From positions 620,001-684,000 of the forward strand of contig WACJ01000075.1 of assembly GCA_008973525.1 (NCBI GenBank): 64,000 nucleotides of DNA. The letters are read 5' to 3'. Under the pieces are notes generated by a model. The model was not told where the DNA came from, made no database searches, and worked only from the letters and a program-made list of their open reading frames with translations. A program made the translations under genes and the position numbers. This stretch comes from Stenopsyche tienmushanensis (lineage: Eukaryota > Arthropoda > Insecta > Trichoptera > Stenopsychidae). Below are positions 26,331-39,901 of the stretch, piece after piece; the first letter of the stretch is position 1, and each line of letters begins with the position of its first letter.

Positions 26331-26893
26331 ATGTTAACGTTTGATAAAAACTTTATTTTTGACCCTTCTTTAAACTATCCATACTATAATAATTTTATTG
26401 GATACTTCCAATATAAATTGAATGAGAATATGAAGAGAATTAAAATTGAGCTAAACTCTAAATTACGGGAACTGCAAGTAGACGCAGACGAATCAGTTCA
26501 TGTACAATGGGATAAGCTGAAGTCGGTATTCAAAAATGTCTGTACTAATAATTTAAAGACTGAGAAAACTGTTCTAGAAGATATAGAAATCTTCAACGTA
26601 ATATAAAACGAGAAATCAAAAAGGCTATGGAGGAATAGATGAGGCAGCAGCTTGAACGTCTTAATCAAGCCCACAATGCATTTGAGCTTCATAAAAAAGT
26701 GAAGGCAATATCTGGGACTACACCATCATGCCTGGTGAAAGATTCCAATAAACTAATATTGGATAAAAAAGAAATAATTAAAATATGGGAAAAACACGTT
26801 GAAAAGCTGTTCAAAGATAAAAGAAGGGACTTCGCTATAGAGCGTAAATTAGAAGGATTAATATTATGTTTAAAAATGCTAAAACTAATTTAA
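26331..26893 (+). pseudogene. Non-LTR retrotransposon ORF2 fragment (linker before reverse transcriptase)
   Basis: The plus strand encodes KLNENMKRIKIELNSKLREL, then VQWDKLKSVFKNVC, and after a stop at about 26636 LERLNQAHNAFELHKKVKAI and SNKLILDKKEIIKIWEKHVE. This is the pattern of the segment between endonuclease and reverse transcriptase in L1/R1/RTE-like retrotransposons: a lysine/glutamate-rich 'W-x-x-LK' helix, then a '(Y/L)-x-K-(V/I)-K-x-(I/L)-(T/S)G' piece, a short loop, and '(D/E)KEEI-x-x-x-WEE(H/Y)-x-x-x-LF'. Both flanking domains are absent and the reading frame is broken, so this is a relic. Confidence 0.7.
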
Positions 26894-29800
26894 AATGCTA
26901 TTATTTGGCAATTAATTACGCATATGATTTACTTTTAAATAGCAGCTATAGTTAATTTTACATTCGTTCATTAGGTTTATCAAAGCCATTCAAGTATTTT
27001 TTTCTTAAAGTAACCTTTATGGAAAATAGGCAATTTCTATAGGAGACTAGGGAAAGAAATTATATGATTATGTGGTGATATCCTATTTACTTTTCACATG
27101 TGGTAAAGTTAGCATTAAATTATTTGAATAGGAATTTCATGCAGTAGAGAATGTATGAGTGAGTAGCGAAATCATCGTTATTTTTAAATGATATTTTGTT
27201 TATTGTTGCAAATTCATCACTTTATTAATCACTATTAGTCAACTTACTATTAATCAATGTTAGATCTGGATTAAAGCTATAGATCAAAAATTTGCTGAAA
27301 CATTTTTCCACAATCTGGATTTGAACGCAAATATTTACAATACGAGTCCAGGATCAAACCCACTATACTTAAAATTGATCAATTATACTTTATCAAATAT
27401 TAAATAAAAACACTATGAAATACAATTTTTCAATATTCAACGCATCTAAGTATACATACATATGACCCAAAGAGATGAAAGCAAAAGCAAGTGCACACGT
27501 GAGGATCTTACATCAGATGAAGCTGTCAACTTTCACTCGAGGATTTCGCACCGAAGTAACATTCTGAAGATTACTTTTTAAATTTTCCAGCGTCGGTGGA
27601 GAAAATAGGTCTTATATGAGAGAAAATCCACCACCTAAAGCTGCCAGAGATTGAGAACAAAAGGCACAGGGGAATTGCGCCTCCAGACTATTAAGAAGCT
27701 ATCTGCTTCCCCCTTTTTACAATTTGTCCCGAGCTACGGGACTCGTTCTCATGATCCTGATTCCCACTAGGCACTTGATCTATGGCGCATGTATGATACA
27801 TCCCGCCTTTTCATTCAAGCACATTTTGACCTTTGAATGCAATATTTTCCTCAGTCAATATCGCGCGAGATATTAACGGCTAAATTTACGCGAAAATATC
27901 TAAGATTTTCCAGGAAAAACATTAAACACGTTTCCTCAGTCACTAAGCGGCTTATCGTTTCGTACACTTTTCTACGGTTTCGGAATTGAGCACACGTGTA
28001 AGCAACGAAATTCTTAGTGGAAAAATCAAATGAAAGCTTTTCCATTGCTTCCCGAGATCAAATATTGAATACTCAGCAATGAAGCCTTTTATGCCGAAAG
28101 AAAGTCTTCATATTGAAATGCGACAATTTCGGGGGGGGATTGTCATTTTGTCGAATTTGCTGTGTAAACTTTTATATGCCTAACAATTTATTACATACTC
28201 ACATATTAATTCTCCATTTTAAAAAAATGTCATAAAAACTAACATAGATTTTTGACATTATTTTTTATGAATTTATGGTCGTTTCACCCTCTCTTTTATA
28301 AAATAAGACATATTTACAAAAATTTAAATTTATATAGAATTCCCTTAAGTATAGTGCTTAGCAACTATGCCAAAATTTTAAGATGCGAATGAATTCAAAG
28401 GCAATTTTAATGAAATAATTTCACGTAACTTGCTTATTTCTGAATGCTTATTGCTGAAAATTATTATATTTAATGTGTATTTAAGTACCACAGTTTAAGT
28501 TATTCAGAGACTAACGACAATTTCTTTATTAAAATATGATAACTAACGATTCTAATGTATTTTAATAAAACGGAATACGAATTGCTACTATTAAATATTT
28601 TTATTATGCATAAATATTAATAACAATCAAGTAATTACATTCCTGTGATTTTTTTCTTAGGAACAATAAAATAAGGATATCGTTATATGATTTTATAGAT
28701 ATTCTCAGTATTTATATTTTCAGAATCAAATTAAACCTACTTCGAGGCAATCGATCGGAAATATTATTCATTTTGTTCAACAATCTGGATTAGAGTCTAA
28801 AAACTCCTGGAAGTCGATTGATAGCGAATCAGCGTATATTATATAATAGTGCTTTGCGTGTAAATTTAATTGCATGACAAAATTCGAGCTCACTTATCAC
28901 AAATATCACAAAATTGCCTACATAATTCCCCAAACCTGACATTGACAGATTTCGTTAGTTTCCGCCATTAAGAGATGTAATTTAAAATATCTTTGAATTT
29001 TGATTAAGAGTCTATTAAAGTTAACGGATCATGTTTTATGATGGCTATTAAATTTCTTTTTATACTCGCCTACAAATTTGGCAAATCCCAAGCAGTTTCA
29101 AAGCCATACATTATCATTCATACTTTATCGCCTAATGATAGAGGGGATGGTGTCAATTATTTTTCATAAAAAGAAGGCTATGAATCACTGACATAGGGAA
29201 TTCGAAAAAGTTCTAAAATACTAAAGTTAAAAGCCGGGGTCTTTTCTTGTCGGCATCAGCAAAGTGCTCGTGAAATTTAGCTGAAACAAGACAGGTCACG
29301 GGGCCGCGAGCGTCTGCAATTTATGACTTTATCAGGAGGTAGCTGCGTCATAACAGCCAAGGGACGTTGGGTAAACTTGAGTAATGATGTTGATGCTTGT
29401 CCTTACTGGCCGAGGATAAAAAGACGGGGGACGAAGGATGGAAGCGATCGTTTCGGTCGAGGATATTCAGCCCGGAATGCCCAGGCGCTTCATTCGTAAT
29501 TTAATATCTCCCTCTCGGAATAATTTCCCAGCGAGGTAATTTAATTAATAAAGAAAAATGTTAATGGAGCTGTGAAAAAAAGGATAAAATTATTTTTAGA
29601 GTGAATAAAGCTCACCCTGGTGGCTCAATTATATAATTTCTTTATTTCGTTATTTATGAACCACCCTGCTACGCGAAATGCATATTTGAGCACCAAGGCA
29701 ACAATCATACATTAAAGAACTAAGCTTTATTCATGGCCGCTTCTGTGTACAGCCGTTTTATTCCAATTCAGCTCATTCAGGTTTTTAAATCCTACATAAT

Positions 29801-30054
29801 TTTGCTAACCGCCATGAATTAAATTCGCCAAAATTTGTTATTTATAATGGATTTTCATTTGAAATGTCCGATTTTCATCGATCAATCTTAAAAGTGCGAT
29901 ATTTTTGAAAAAAGCCAAACCCTTTACAACGTTCAAAAAAAACGTACGCATGCGAAATTAAAGTTGTTCGAAGTCAGTTCGAAGTTGCTCGAAGTCAAGT
30001 TTAGCTCGATAGCTTGTCGTGTGTGGTTAAATTTTCTAAGCAAAAATGTAAAAA
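26894..30054. other. Non-coding stretch
   Basis: No gene supported. 27140-27215 resembles 2370-2440 (dispersed repeat). 29190-29560 is a less AT-rich block without a convincing frame or splice signals, possibly a conserved non-coding element. The minus frame at 27851-28045 has no recognisable domain. Confidence 0.4.
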
Positions 30055-31213
30055 CATCTTAATAAAGTAACGAAACGTAGAAAAGCTCGAGGAATTAAAA
30101 AAAAACACATTATCATGGGAACCCGACTGGAGTCAAAAGCTGGTGAAAATGGCAGAAAACCATTGCTTTAAAAATATCCAAAGCTTAAAGATCTGACTCC
30201 ATTTCTTAGCCAAGATATAAAACAGCATCTCTTACCAATTTATAGAGATTTATCCAGGGATGAATTACTTCAAAGATGCTTGGGTGGCCATACCCAAAAT
30301 ACTAATGATTGTTTTAACTCGACGGTTTGGAGACTGGCTCCAAAGCACCTGCATTCTGGTGTAAAAATCATTGAAATACTAATAAACATTGCTGCAGGGA
30401 TATTTAATAACGACTACAGCTTCATTTTGAAGATGATGAATACAATAAATATAATTATTAGCACCTACTCTAAAGCCTTTGCTGAAAATATCGATGTAGC
30501 GCGCATAGCGATTTAGAACCGTAAGAGTTTTTCTGAGACAAAAGCAGCTCGTATAGCTCGAAAACAACAATTAGTCGAAGATAATCAACTTTTTGAGAAA
30601 GCTGAAGATCTATTATACGCACATGAAATCATTGATTGATCGGTAAGTCACTAAAATTGATAGTTTTATCGCATTGAAACTTTAAACGAGATTATCTCGA
30701 AACTGTATTTTCAAAATGTTCGCCAATTGTAGCTTAAAAAGTTGTTGATCGATCTGACTGAAATTTTGGGATGTTTCTCACTATAATATTATCTAGTCAA
30801 CTAAGCTAAATTTTTAAGGTTTTCGTGTAAATAAATGATTTTTTTTGGGGTAAAAATGATCAAGAAAATGGTAAAAAATATGAAAGTTTGACTAAAAAGC
30901 CTACTAATTTTTTAAATTTATATAGTTTAATTGACAGCCTACACATATTAAAAATCAAAAAAAAATCCATTTTTGATTTCAGTTCAACAGAAAAACTTCG
31001 ACAAGTGGAGAGCCGTTTGATATCACGAGAGAAGGCGCCTAATGGAATACCTTATAACTACGCCATTTTGTTATTTATTTTAATAAAATAGTACTTTAAG
31101 GTTGTAGTATAATAATATCAAAAATTTTAAATGATAGAATTATTTTATCCCCATTAAAAAAAATCATGAAAAATGACTAATTTTCGAGCGTCTAAAAGGA
31201 TTGCCCCCCTTAA
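30055..31213 (+). mobile_element. TTAA-type (Kolobok/Mutator-like domain) transposon remnant, copy E2
   Basis: An inverted second copy of E1, about 13 kb away. The same AACCCGACTGGAGTCAAAAG-like segment precedes MAENHCFK (ATG at about 30150). A one-base deletion in the adenine run after that motif shifts the frame. An open piece at 30280-30516 then reads MGGHTQNTNDCFNSTVWRLA and PKHLHSG, equivalent to E1. The 3' end is GATTGCCCCCC followed by TTAA (31210-31213), mirroring E1. Neither copy shows a matching 5' terminus, so both appear truncated or their 5' ends are unrecognised. Confidence 0.72.
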
Positions 31214-34200
31214 GTTAAATTCTTCTTTTATGATGTTCAAAGTTCATGCTATTGGATTTTCATCATTATTAGATTCTTCAATAGTTTAGGATCCTTAGAT
31301 CTTTAATGATTGCCTACTTTTAGTGTTTTAATCTTTATATATTTCAAAATAAGGGACTAACCATTTTTCTATTGAAACCTTTCCACTAAAGGGATCATTT
31401 TCTATTAAAAAACTGTTCTAATTTATCAACCAATTACAAACCTTCATTTATTTTGGCTGATTCAATTCCGATCTTCAAAATTTCTACTCGGACTTTAATA
31501 TCATGAAAGCGTATACAAGAAATCTATTCTGCACTTAAAATACGATCCTACTAATACTGTGAATCTTTTTGAATTTCAGCATATTCAATTTAAAAATAAA
31601 CATTGATATTTTTCTATTAAGATAATATATTGTAAACGACTGTGCTCAATATTTGCTATTGAAGAATTTTACTCATTCGATGCAAATCGAGTCATGCTTA
31701 ATGAAATTTCATCCGAAAATTCATAATTCAAGTACATATATATATTCCAGTTGATCACTACCCTTAACATACGAGGGTTGACCTTAAATATTTGAAGTAT
31801 GCTCCAAGCGAATGTGACTGAAATACAACCAATATATATGACACGGAATATCTTGACAATATAACGAAAGCTTTTGAATCTTTCAGGCTCCGTTACCTTC
31901 ATCAAAATTCATCTCATCGCCTGTCCATCACATTTACATTTTAACATAGGCCACATAGGAAGCATAGTTTCAGCTCAATCGGGAAGTTAAGATATCAATA
32001 TTTTTCACATTTGCAGGCCTAATTCAAGTAAGGGCTTAGATACACACGCCTAAGAAATAGCCTCACGACTATAAATTTTCATTTCAGATATTATGGGCGT
32101 TTTGCTACGACGGATAAAAGTAATAAAAAGGCTTATAGTGGCATGACATTTCCACAGAGCACCGGTTGGTGACCCAGTGTTGAACCGAAGACAACGTTTA
32201 GTGCTTAAAAGCCTCGGATAAGCTTACACGGTTCAAACTGAGGTCAATACTTAATCTAGTGAGTGGTAGAACTTTAGCAAAACACGTTTACCCGTGTGGA
32301 ACTAATTTCTGGTAATTATTAATAAGCGGCGAGTGAGGTTCAAAGATAACGTAGAATTTGCAATATCAAATAATAATTGCGAGTTGCGCCCATTAAAATC
32401 CCTTTCCAAATGAACCACACCCGTTTAAAGCCTTTAAACACCAATTTCCATTCGGCCTTTGTTTCTATTCCAGAAATAAGATCAAGAAAATGTGTTTATT
32501 TAAAAACGTTCCCAATTGAATTTCATCATTAATATCCATTTTAAGTTTAGGTCGCATTTGAATTTGAGTTACTTCACTGTTGGTAGGTTTACTTTAAGAA
32601 AATATTCAGTCACTAAAATATTGCTAAAATAAATACCAAAGAAAAGAACAAACTTGGCATGTTATAATATATTTCCATTAATATAATAATCCTAATTTAA
32701 ATATAATTAATTTATTCATAATTCCACATGTAAATTATGATCGTATTTGGACAAAAATTGTTAATTATTAATAGCAATATCCACATGATCACATATTATA
32801 TCATACATTATTGATGTTTTTTTTAAATATTAAGTGTTAGAATAGTGATTTAGACCCTGAGCTCATTATTATAAAGGCTCGGATGCAAATCCAAATTAGG
32901 TAAAAGTACTTAACCGTAAAAACGAATTTTGGATATCGGAAATACCAACATTTCTTATGAAACGTTTCGATTCAGATTGAGTCTTATTTATTGGATGTGG
33001 AAAAGTAAATACTGAGGCTATTAATAAATAAAAGTGCCTAAATTTGCAATAGCCATTGGAATATCATTCAAAAATAATGCTAATTTTACTACTCACTTAT
33101 AGATCCTCTTCTATTTAAATTGCTAAAGCAATGCAAAATCTTTACTGTGAAATATCTTTTCCCTAAAATATTCTCCTATGGAGATCGCTTATAATAATAT
33201 TTAAATAATAAAGGTTACAGCTTAAGAAGAATCCATAATAATATTATTATTGTGTATGATTCAATCTTCACAAATACTCAAATCATTCATCATCATAAAT
33301 AAAGTTAATGTAAAAAAGGTTTTTTCCTTACAAAAATTCAAATCATTTATTGCCTCTTTTATGACAATGAACTACTAAAACTACGACTTATAAAGCAGTC
33401 TATAAGGAAATAAATTAAGATTCATATTATTATTCTATAATAGTTTGTTAGTAGCTTAATTCGCCATTTATTTCATATTAATCTGCAATTTAACAAAGCA
33501 AATGGTCAAATATTCATCATATTTCTTTATTTATGTGTCTTTACAGTAATAACATTTTTATTAGGTACTTAAGTCGTCTTTAGCTCATTATCCTCTATAT
33601 AAAAAAAGCAATAAAGCTTAAATCTGAAAATATGAAGGTGTTGATATTTTTTATCATCATTTTCAGGACGGCCTATACTTTAATGAAATTAATATTTTTA
33701 TGTGCATAATTTTATATCATTAAAGGGACTAATTTGTTTTTAAATCACAAAATTTTGCATACATGAATGTGCATAAAGCTTCGACACGCGCTTAGGGGTC
33801 GTTGACGGAAAAGCTCGACGGCCTTCTTCGGAAAAGCTCCGCACCTACATCTTCCGCGCACATTTTCATCTCAATAATTTATTACTTTTTTCATTAGGCA
33901 CTGAGCAAACTGAAGAATCTTCTTCCTCCGCTCATATTTATTGAACCAAAAATAATATTAATATTTGCCTTCGTTTACATTGTTCGAGGCAATTTATTAT
34001 GTACGGTCGAATTATCCGATTAGGCTCGCGCTAAAAATGGATGCGTAATACCGCTGAGGCCACTTGACAACTTTGAAATCATTAAGGAACTAAAACAAAG
34101 GGTATTATTCAATAAAACTGCCTTAAATAGGAAGAAAGAGGCGTCGGCGAATAAACCGAGAAAGCCCAAAATTTAATTATACAAATGGAAGAGGAGTGTA

Positions 34201-36438
34201 GCTTTAAATTCCGACGCCAACTTTGCTAAAAACGCAAAGAAACAAGCCGCAATATTAAATATAATATTATACATACAAAATAAATTTTATTAAAATTTTC
34301 AAATCATTTTGCCACTTGTATTGCACGCCTTGACCTAATAAGGGTGGAAGGTGTGAGGGATCCATTGACACAATGTAGGAAATGAGGGCAAGTGCCAATA
34401 AAGAGGGATGCTATTAATAAACTAGGATACTGCTAGTCTCCGATTCAATAATATACAGTACAATGCAGATAAATTGTATTCAATCGATTGTAGATTGCAG
34501 CATCGATATATTTTATCGTCTTCGATGCGAAAAAATTCAATATTTTACAGAGCTAGTAGGTCAACCGAAGACCGGCAAAATACAATCCTTTCGAGCGACA
34601 GAACCGCAAGGGAAATCAGAAATCTTCCCTTCCAGTTATAAAAGATGCCATTGGAGCTATACGAGCTTGTATGTGTATCGACGTCCATACTCTTGGCTTT
34701 GCCGTATCCCAAAAAGATATCCTCTTTATTTCCTTCGTTGAATGGCAATGGAGACAGATTATGAAGGAAGACAGGATTCACTTAGAAAATATGCTCCAAC
34801 GTCCCGTGCATCGAATGGGTTTTACGAGTGGCTCAACTTTACGGAGGGACGTTGAATAAATCAAAGGATACTAAGACCAACGCCGACGTTGAAAGATGTT
34901 GCATTTACTTTGAGCAAGCGGATTCTCTGATCTATGAATTTCCAATTAAACTTTGAAAGCGTCCAAATATAAGATTCCGAGTAAAATATAATACCAACCT
35001 AGATATCTTAATGACAAACTAACATAAAGCTGCCGAAGAACTTAATTTAAAAGGACATTGGAATTGAAAATATATGTTATGTATAACGAAAATATTGAGA
35101 TCGACACATTTCACAAATGGATACTTTATAAGAATTAATGGAGATAACAGAAATAATCATTCATGAAAAATGCAAACCCTAAAATATATCGTTGAATATC
35201 TTGGATGAAAAAAATGATGAAGCCAGCGTTTTCGGTGAATTCCAACAAATTCATTGAAGAATTCAATTTAATCACAATAATGAATCCCAAATTGCCATAA
35301 TCAACTTTTGCTTACGACTGAATTTAAAAATAAGCAAATTCTCTTATTGTATTTTGAATTTATTATATTTGTGCCCTGTTAGATGCTCGTGGAAATGGCG
35401 AATTGATAGAATCAACTTTTTTAAAAATTATATTCAATTGTAAAGCATAATTTTTAAAACTGATTATCTATTTATAATATGTTAATATATCTCTTTGGGT
35501 TATAGATTTTAATTTTTCAAGCAACTATGACTTTGGCGAAATTCTCTGTATTTAATATAATAAATACCGATATGACTAATTAAATCGAATCGCTTTGAAG
35601 AGACTCTTCTACCTAAAAATTCATATTCAAATAATCTTACCCTAAGTTTACCATATCTAAAAGGCAATGGGAAATCACCAGTTTAATCTCCTATATCCCT
35701 AGAAAAATACACCCAGTAACACATCAGGTGATCTAATATTTTATTGTGCACGTTTAGAAAGCCATTAAAAATTTAGGTCACCATTTGAATGTGAGTTATA
35801 ATAATAAATGTTTCAGGAATGACAAGTTCAGTTATGCTCGTGATTTAGGATATGGGTTACGTATTCAGATATGATCCTTGTTTTATGCTATTTTTCAGTT
35901 TTTATAGAGTAATAATACATAAAATACGTAATCGATTGCTCGATAAAAGTACTCGAAAGTATTACCAAAAAAAAATATTCAAATCGAGTTTCTAAAGTTC
36001 TCCAAAGCTGTTTTATCGCGCATAAAGCACAACCCCAATATCTTCTCATACATTAGCACCCAAACAGCTCGCATAAGTAACGGCTATACTCAATCGATGT
36101 AAAAGTTTCGAGCCCGAAGAAAAACATGAACTACCCCAATATATAACGAAAAACCCCGCGCCGCATCTTCCCGGCGAAAGTATCAAATTTGTTTTCCTCC
36201 CTTATCTTGAGGGTCCGCACCTAACCTATTATCTAGGCCCAAGAACACACTCCAATGGTTAATTAACCGTATAATACTCGGGTCTGGCAAATTGGTTCCC
36301 AGCCGAAGTACAATTTATGTTCGCACCCTTACACACGAAATGCTTGCAATAGGCAATTTGGGAGGACCGCCGTTATAGCGCCTCCGGGACGCAAACTGCA
36401 CGAATTAACTAGGTACTAATTGATAAAAAGGTACTCAC
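31214..36438. other. Non-coding stretch, possibly long intron of a minus-strand gene
   Basis: No gene supported. Blocks at 32040-32420, 33780-34260, 34440-34860 and 36000-36430 are less AT-rich than average. The frames in 34463-34859 overlap on both strands and show no recognisable domain. If the candidate exon at 36439-36631 belongs to a real gene, this stretch would hold its downstream intron. Confidence 0.35.
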
Positions 36439-36631
36439 GATAGGCAGCGTGTCTTTAAAGTTGTTGGCGGCGGGGTAGGTGGAGGGTGGTGCCCTTAATA
36501 CAGGGAGTCCTGCTCGGGCCGCAGCTAGGGCTGCAGTAGCCGCAGCTGCGGTCCTTCCGGCCACCACCAGGGCGGCTGCTCTTCGTCCTTGCAATCCACT
36601 GCATGCATTCACCAACAGCTCCCCACTAAAC
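36439..36631 (-). CDS. Candidate internal exon, alanine-rich, gene unrecognised
   Basis: On the minus strand a GC-rich 193-nt segment is bordered by a strong acceptor (GATCGTTTCAG before 36631) and a strong donor (GTGAGTACC after 36439). Only one of its three frames is open throughout: it enters with one leftover base and reads FSGELLVNACSGLQGRR, then an alanine-rich run (AGRTAAAATAALAAARAG), then LPVLRAPPSTYPAANNFKDT and LPI, ending in phase 0. The GC content and single open frame are unlike the surrounding AT-rich DNA. No partner exon was found in the window, so introns would be long. I do not recognise the protein; low-complexity alanine-rich exons occur in insect nuclear and RNA-binding proteins, but nothing here proves that. 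Without the donor it would end nine codons later. Confidence 0.5.
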
Positions 36632-37129
36632 CTGAAACGATCAATAGACATATGAAAATTTATATACATTAAAAAAACATATAGATTACATCTGAGAGCT
36701 ATCAAAATCGAATAATCCGCTTATTAGCCAATTTACTTCTCGTCTGCCTGTAATAATTGGTTTCTCGAATAATACGACTATCAAAACAGCTCAATCCAAC
36801 AAAATATATATTTAAGGTATCAACGTTATTAACAGCCTAAAGATCATGCCTATCCATGCAGCAAAATCCACTCATCTCGGCATGAATTTAAATTTAATGT
36901 AGATGCTTGGAAATTTGCAGAATCACACATCAAACAACATTGAAATAAAATATACAAAGGAGTATACATCATATTGAGTATAGCAATATGAGCTATTTTC
37001 ATTTTAATTTATTTAAGTTTAGTGGTATACGAAACATTCGATAATTTGTCTACCAATGTAAGAATTGAATGAAAAAATCGCCTTTTATTAATGAACAAAC
37101 CAGGTTATGATGGCTTCTTTTACTTTCCT
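36632..37129. other. Non-coding stretch
   Basis: AT-rich, nothing recognised. Confidence 0.4.
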
Positions 37130-37290
37130 TTAAATATCAAAATAGTGTAAAGGTACTAAATCTGAACTATATGGCAAGTGGTTTATATTTTAACACCACA
37201 TTAATGAATGAGAGCCTGAAATTTGGCAGAATATATGCATTTTCATGTAGGATAAACACGTCTTTCGATAGCTTTTCCCTTTCATGGTCA
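37130..37290 (-). pseudogene. Mariner-type transposase fossil
   Basis: On the minus strand, LSKDVFILHENAYILPNF (about 37230-37285) corresponds to the mariner segment with the second catalytic aspartate (usual LHDNARPH; here Asp is Glu). After a frame change, HLPYSSDLVPLHYFDI (37130-37184) corresponds to the PPYSPDLAP signature. Frame breaks and a replaced catalytic residue make it inactive. Similar AT-rich, weakly coding sequence extends to about 37700, but I cannot align it with confidence. Confidence 0.65.
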
Positions 37291-39359
37291 CCCACAAAAA
37301 TTTATTGTGTGGGCATTCTATTATGATTTTAAAAGTAAAAGTCTTTTACGGTGTCAGAAAATAGTTGACATAATCAGGCTGATTTTTATTCTTACACTTT
37401 ACCAAGATTCTATCATCTAATATTGTGAAAAAATCTTTGTACGAGATATCAACATCTGATGCCAATTATGGACATGTCTAGTGTTTCATGAATAATACCC
37501 TAAACCTACCTTCGCTATTTAGAAGACCTTCGTTCGACTATAAGTCAAAATCAAACGTTTCGCTTTTTTAGCACATTTCTTAAGAAGTTGCCTCCACAGG
37601 ACCTTAAGCTGCTTACTCGAAAATGTATACGTATAATATGAAGACATTGACACTGAGTTCAAATACTTTCTTTGGATTATATCTTCAGTTTAATATATGT
37701 TATTTTGTATAGTAATTAAATATTTTGTATATTCTTTCATGATAAAATTTTAATTTGAATAGGTTTTTCGCGATGGCACTGAGTCTTATTGGAATGTTTA
37801 CAACCAAATTGTTTACATACTACTCCTTTTGAAGGCTTTCTGATTATACTTGTGTTTCCTTAGCATTAAGCTCATAATTATCTGACACAATATTTATAGA
37901 ATCTGGAAGAATGTTTTTGTGGGGTCTTCATAAATTATCGTACCCTAAGGAAATAGCTTTCTCCTTTTTAGCAAATTTCATATTTTCTCTGAAAAGGGAA
38001 AATTTTCTCATTTTTAGACATCATTAATGTCTCTAGGGCTACATTTCTTCTTTCTTGCATTTCTGCTTTAACCGCTATTGGCATTTTTTACTCACAGCAA
38101 TTCAGATTCTAAATCTTTAAGTTCTTGTGTTATTAGCAAATGATATTTATTTATTATTACATCTATGAAAATTTTATATTCAAGTCATTGGGAAGATTTT
38201 ACTTCAAAAAATAAGGTATTTTATACGAAAACATCCCAATAAAAAAATAGTTTTAAAATGATGTATCTTTATTTTTTGTACGAAAATATATTAATAGGAG
38301 AAATACTATTTAAATATTGCTACAGGCCTATATTGATTCTTTACCATAGCAAATTTTCATTATAACACAAGAACAAACAGAAAACTAATTTCCACCGCAC
38401 CATCAATCACCTATTGTTCGTTATGGTTATCTTATAACAAAGTTTCAATGATTTAAAACAATTTAGTATTCTTGATGAAGAAGTCTATCCGACAAGGAAA
38501 GTACACGCATAGCAATAAATTTTCAATTAAACTATTTAATTTTGGATCGGGATAATGATGCCATTATCTATGAAGGTGTTAACAAAGTTTCAATCGGCAA
38601 CAAGAACCATTTTCACTAAACACAGTTGAACCCTATTAAAACGAAATACGAGCACAGTTTCTTATTGTCGGTGAAAGTTCAACAGCAGAACAGCTTTAAT
38701 TACCATTTAATTACGACTGGTGCTTCTTGGTGGGGTAATTCAAACTCATCAGGGCGCATATATATTATTATTGCTCTGCAGAGCGTCCATTTTTGCATTG
38801 TAAGACGAAAAACGCGAATAAAAGATTTGCTGGTTACAAGACAGATGAGAAAACTGATAGTGATAATACCGACATCCATCCCGTTCTGTTCGACTTCTAT
38901 GACATATCTGCATCTTGCTCTGAACCCCTACAACTTACATTACAAATGTAAAAGCTGAGCAACCTACAAAGTTTTCTTTAGATCCGTGTTTCTTAGATAC
39001 CCTGAGTAAAGTGAGCTACATATGCTGCGAAAGGCTGTGATTCAAACCCGGGAAAGTTTTCTTAGAATGTTATGTGACAGAACTCCTTAGAAAAGTTGGC
39101 TGAGCGTGAGCTATCCGAAAATAAATTCCTCTTATCACCTCTCGAGGCTTTCAAAGGATGCTTCACAAAACATTGGGTCGTTAGAGTTGCTCTTTAATAA
39201 ATCCAACCATTATTTGAAATGCATTGTGTAACAAAATATCATCGACATTAATACAAAAATGTTTCAAAATCAAACATTTTACATTTTAAATAAATAATTA
39301 ATAAAAGCCATCTATAGTTAAACAAAAACATGTCTCAGGATTTGTGTCGCCAAACAAAA
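37291..39359. other. AT-rich non-coding stretch
   Basis: No gene supported. The plus frame at 38626-38958 has no recognisable domain and no splice support. Confidence 0.4.
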
Positions 39360-39901
39360 AGCATCGACGGAATCATCACTAGGAAATCCAATCCTGAGCC
39401 AAAATTTCGATTCCGAGATTTCGGGATTGCATTAGACTATCCCGGGATCCCGAAATTCCGGGATCGGGATTTTCAATAGTTTAAAAAATTACATTGATAA
39501 ATTTGATCAAAAATGACTAATAAGTCCATTTGTCATCAAATATTTTAGAGTTAGTTATATATCTAAGTAAAATTCCTTTCTGCTGAGACACAGATTAAAA
39601 CTCGCTAAATTCCTGATATCCCGACAAATTATTATTTCCGTCGCTGCAGATGAATACTTATATACTATAATACTTTGATGTGATTCGTAAATATATTACG
39701 GAGGAATACAAAAATTTTAAATCCCGTATCTATTGTATTTCATATAGATATTCCCATTATTAGAGTCGAGGTGTAGTAAATACATCACCGGTAGAGAAAG
39801 GTTAATAAAACGATTTGAAAAATATATATGTATATACATAGATTAGATAACTACTGCCCCTAGGCGTCCCCTAAACTCACCAATTAGTAGCTACGCCACT
39901 G
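39360..39901 (-). mobile_element. Dispersed hAT-like repeat, copy 1, with palindromic end
   Basis: 39470-39901 matches 47024-47465 in inverted orientation over about 430 bp. The shared terminus is CAGTGGCGTA(G/A)CTAC (read on the minus strand here, ending at 39901), a start common in arthropod hAT-type elements. Next to it at 39405-39470 the sequence is built of repeated ATCCCGGGATCCCGAAAT-type palindromic words, and AATCCCGAATTCTTCGGGAT (39964-39984) lies on the other side. A third fragment of the repeat is at 6018-6067. No transposase was seen. The assignment to hAT is inference. Confidence 0.55.

Noticed and set aside
32150..32400. Possible structured RNA or retroelement primer-binding region (GGTTGGTGACCCAGTGTTGA)
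   Set aside because: No cloverleaf, LTR boundary or coding partner could be identified.
34463..34859. Overlapping frames on both strands with moderately normal composition
   Set aside because: No recognisable domain, frames terminate quickly, and no acceptor/donor pair brackets a single open frame.
38626..38958. 110-aa plus-strand open frame
   Set aside because: No domain similarity recognised, codon composition like surrounding intergenic DNA, and no promoter or splice evidence.
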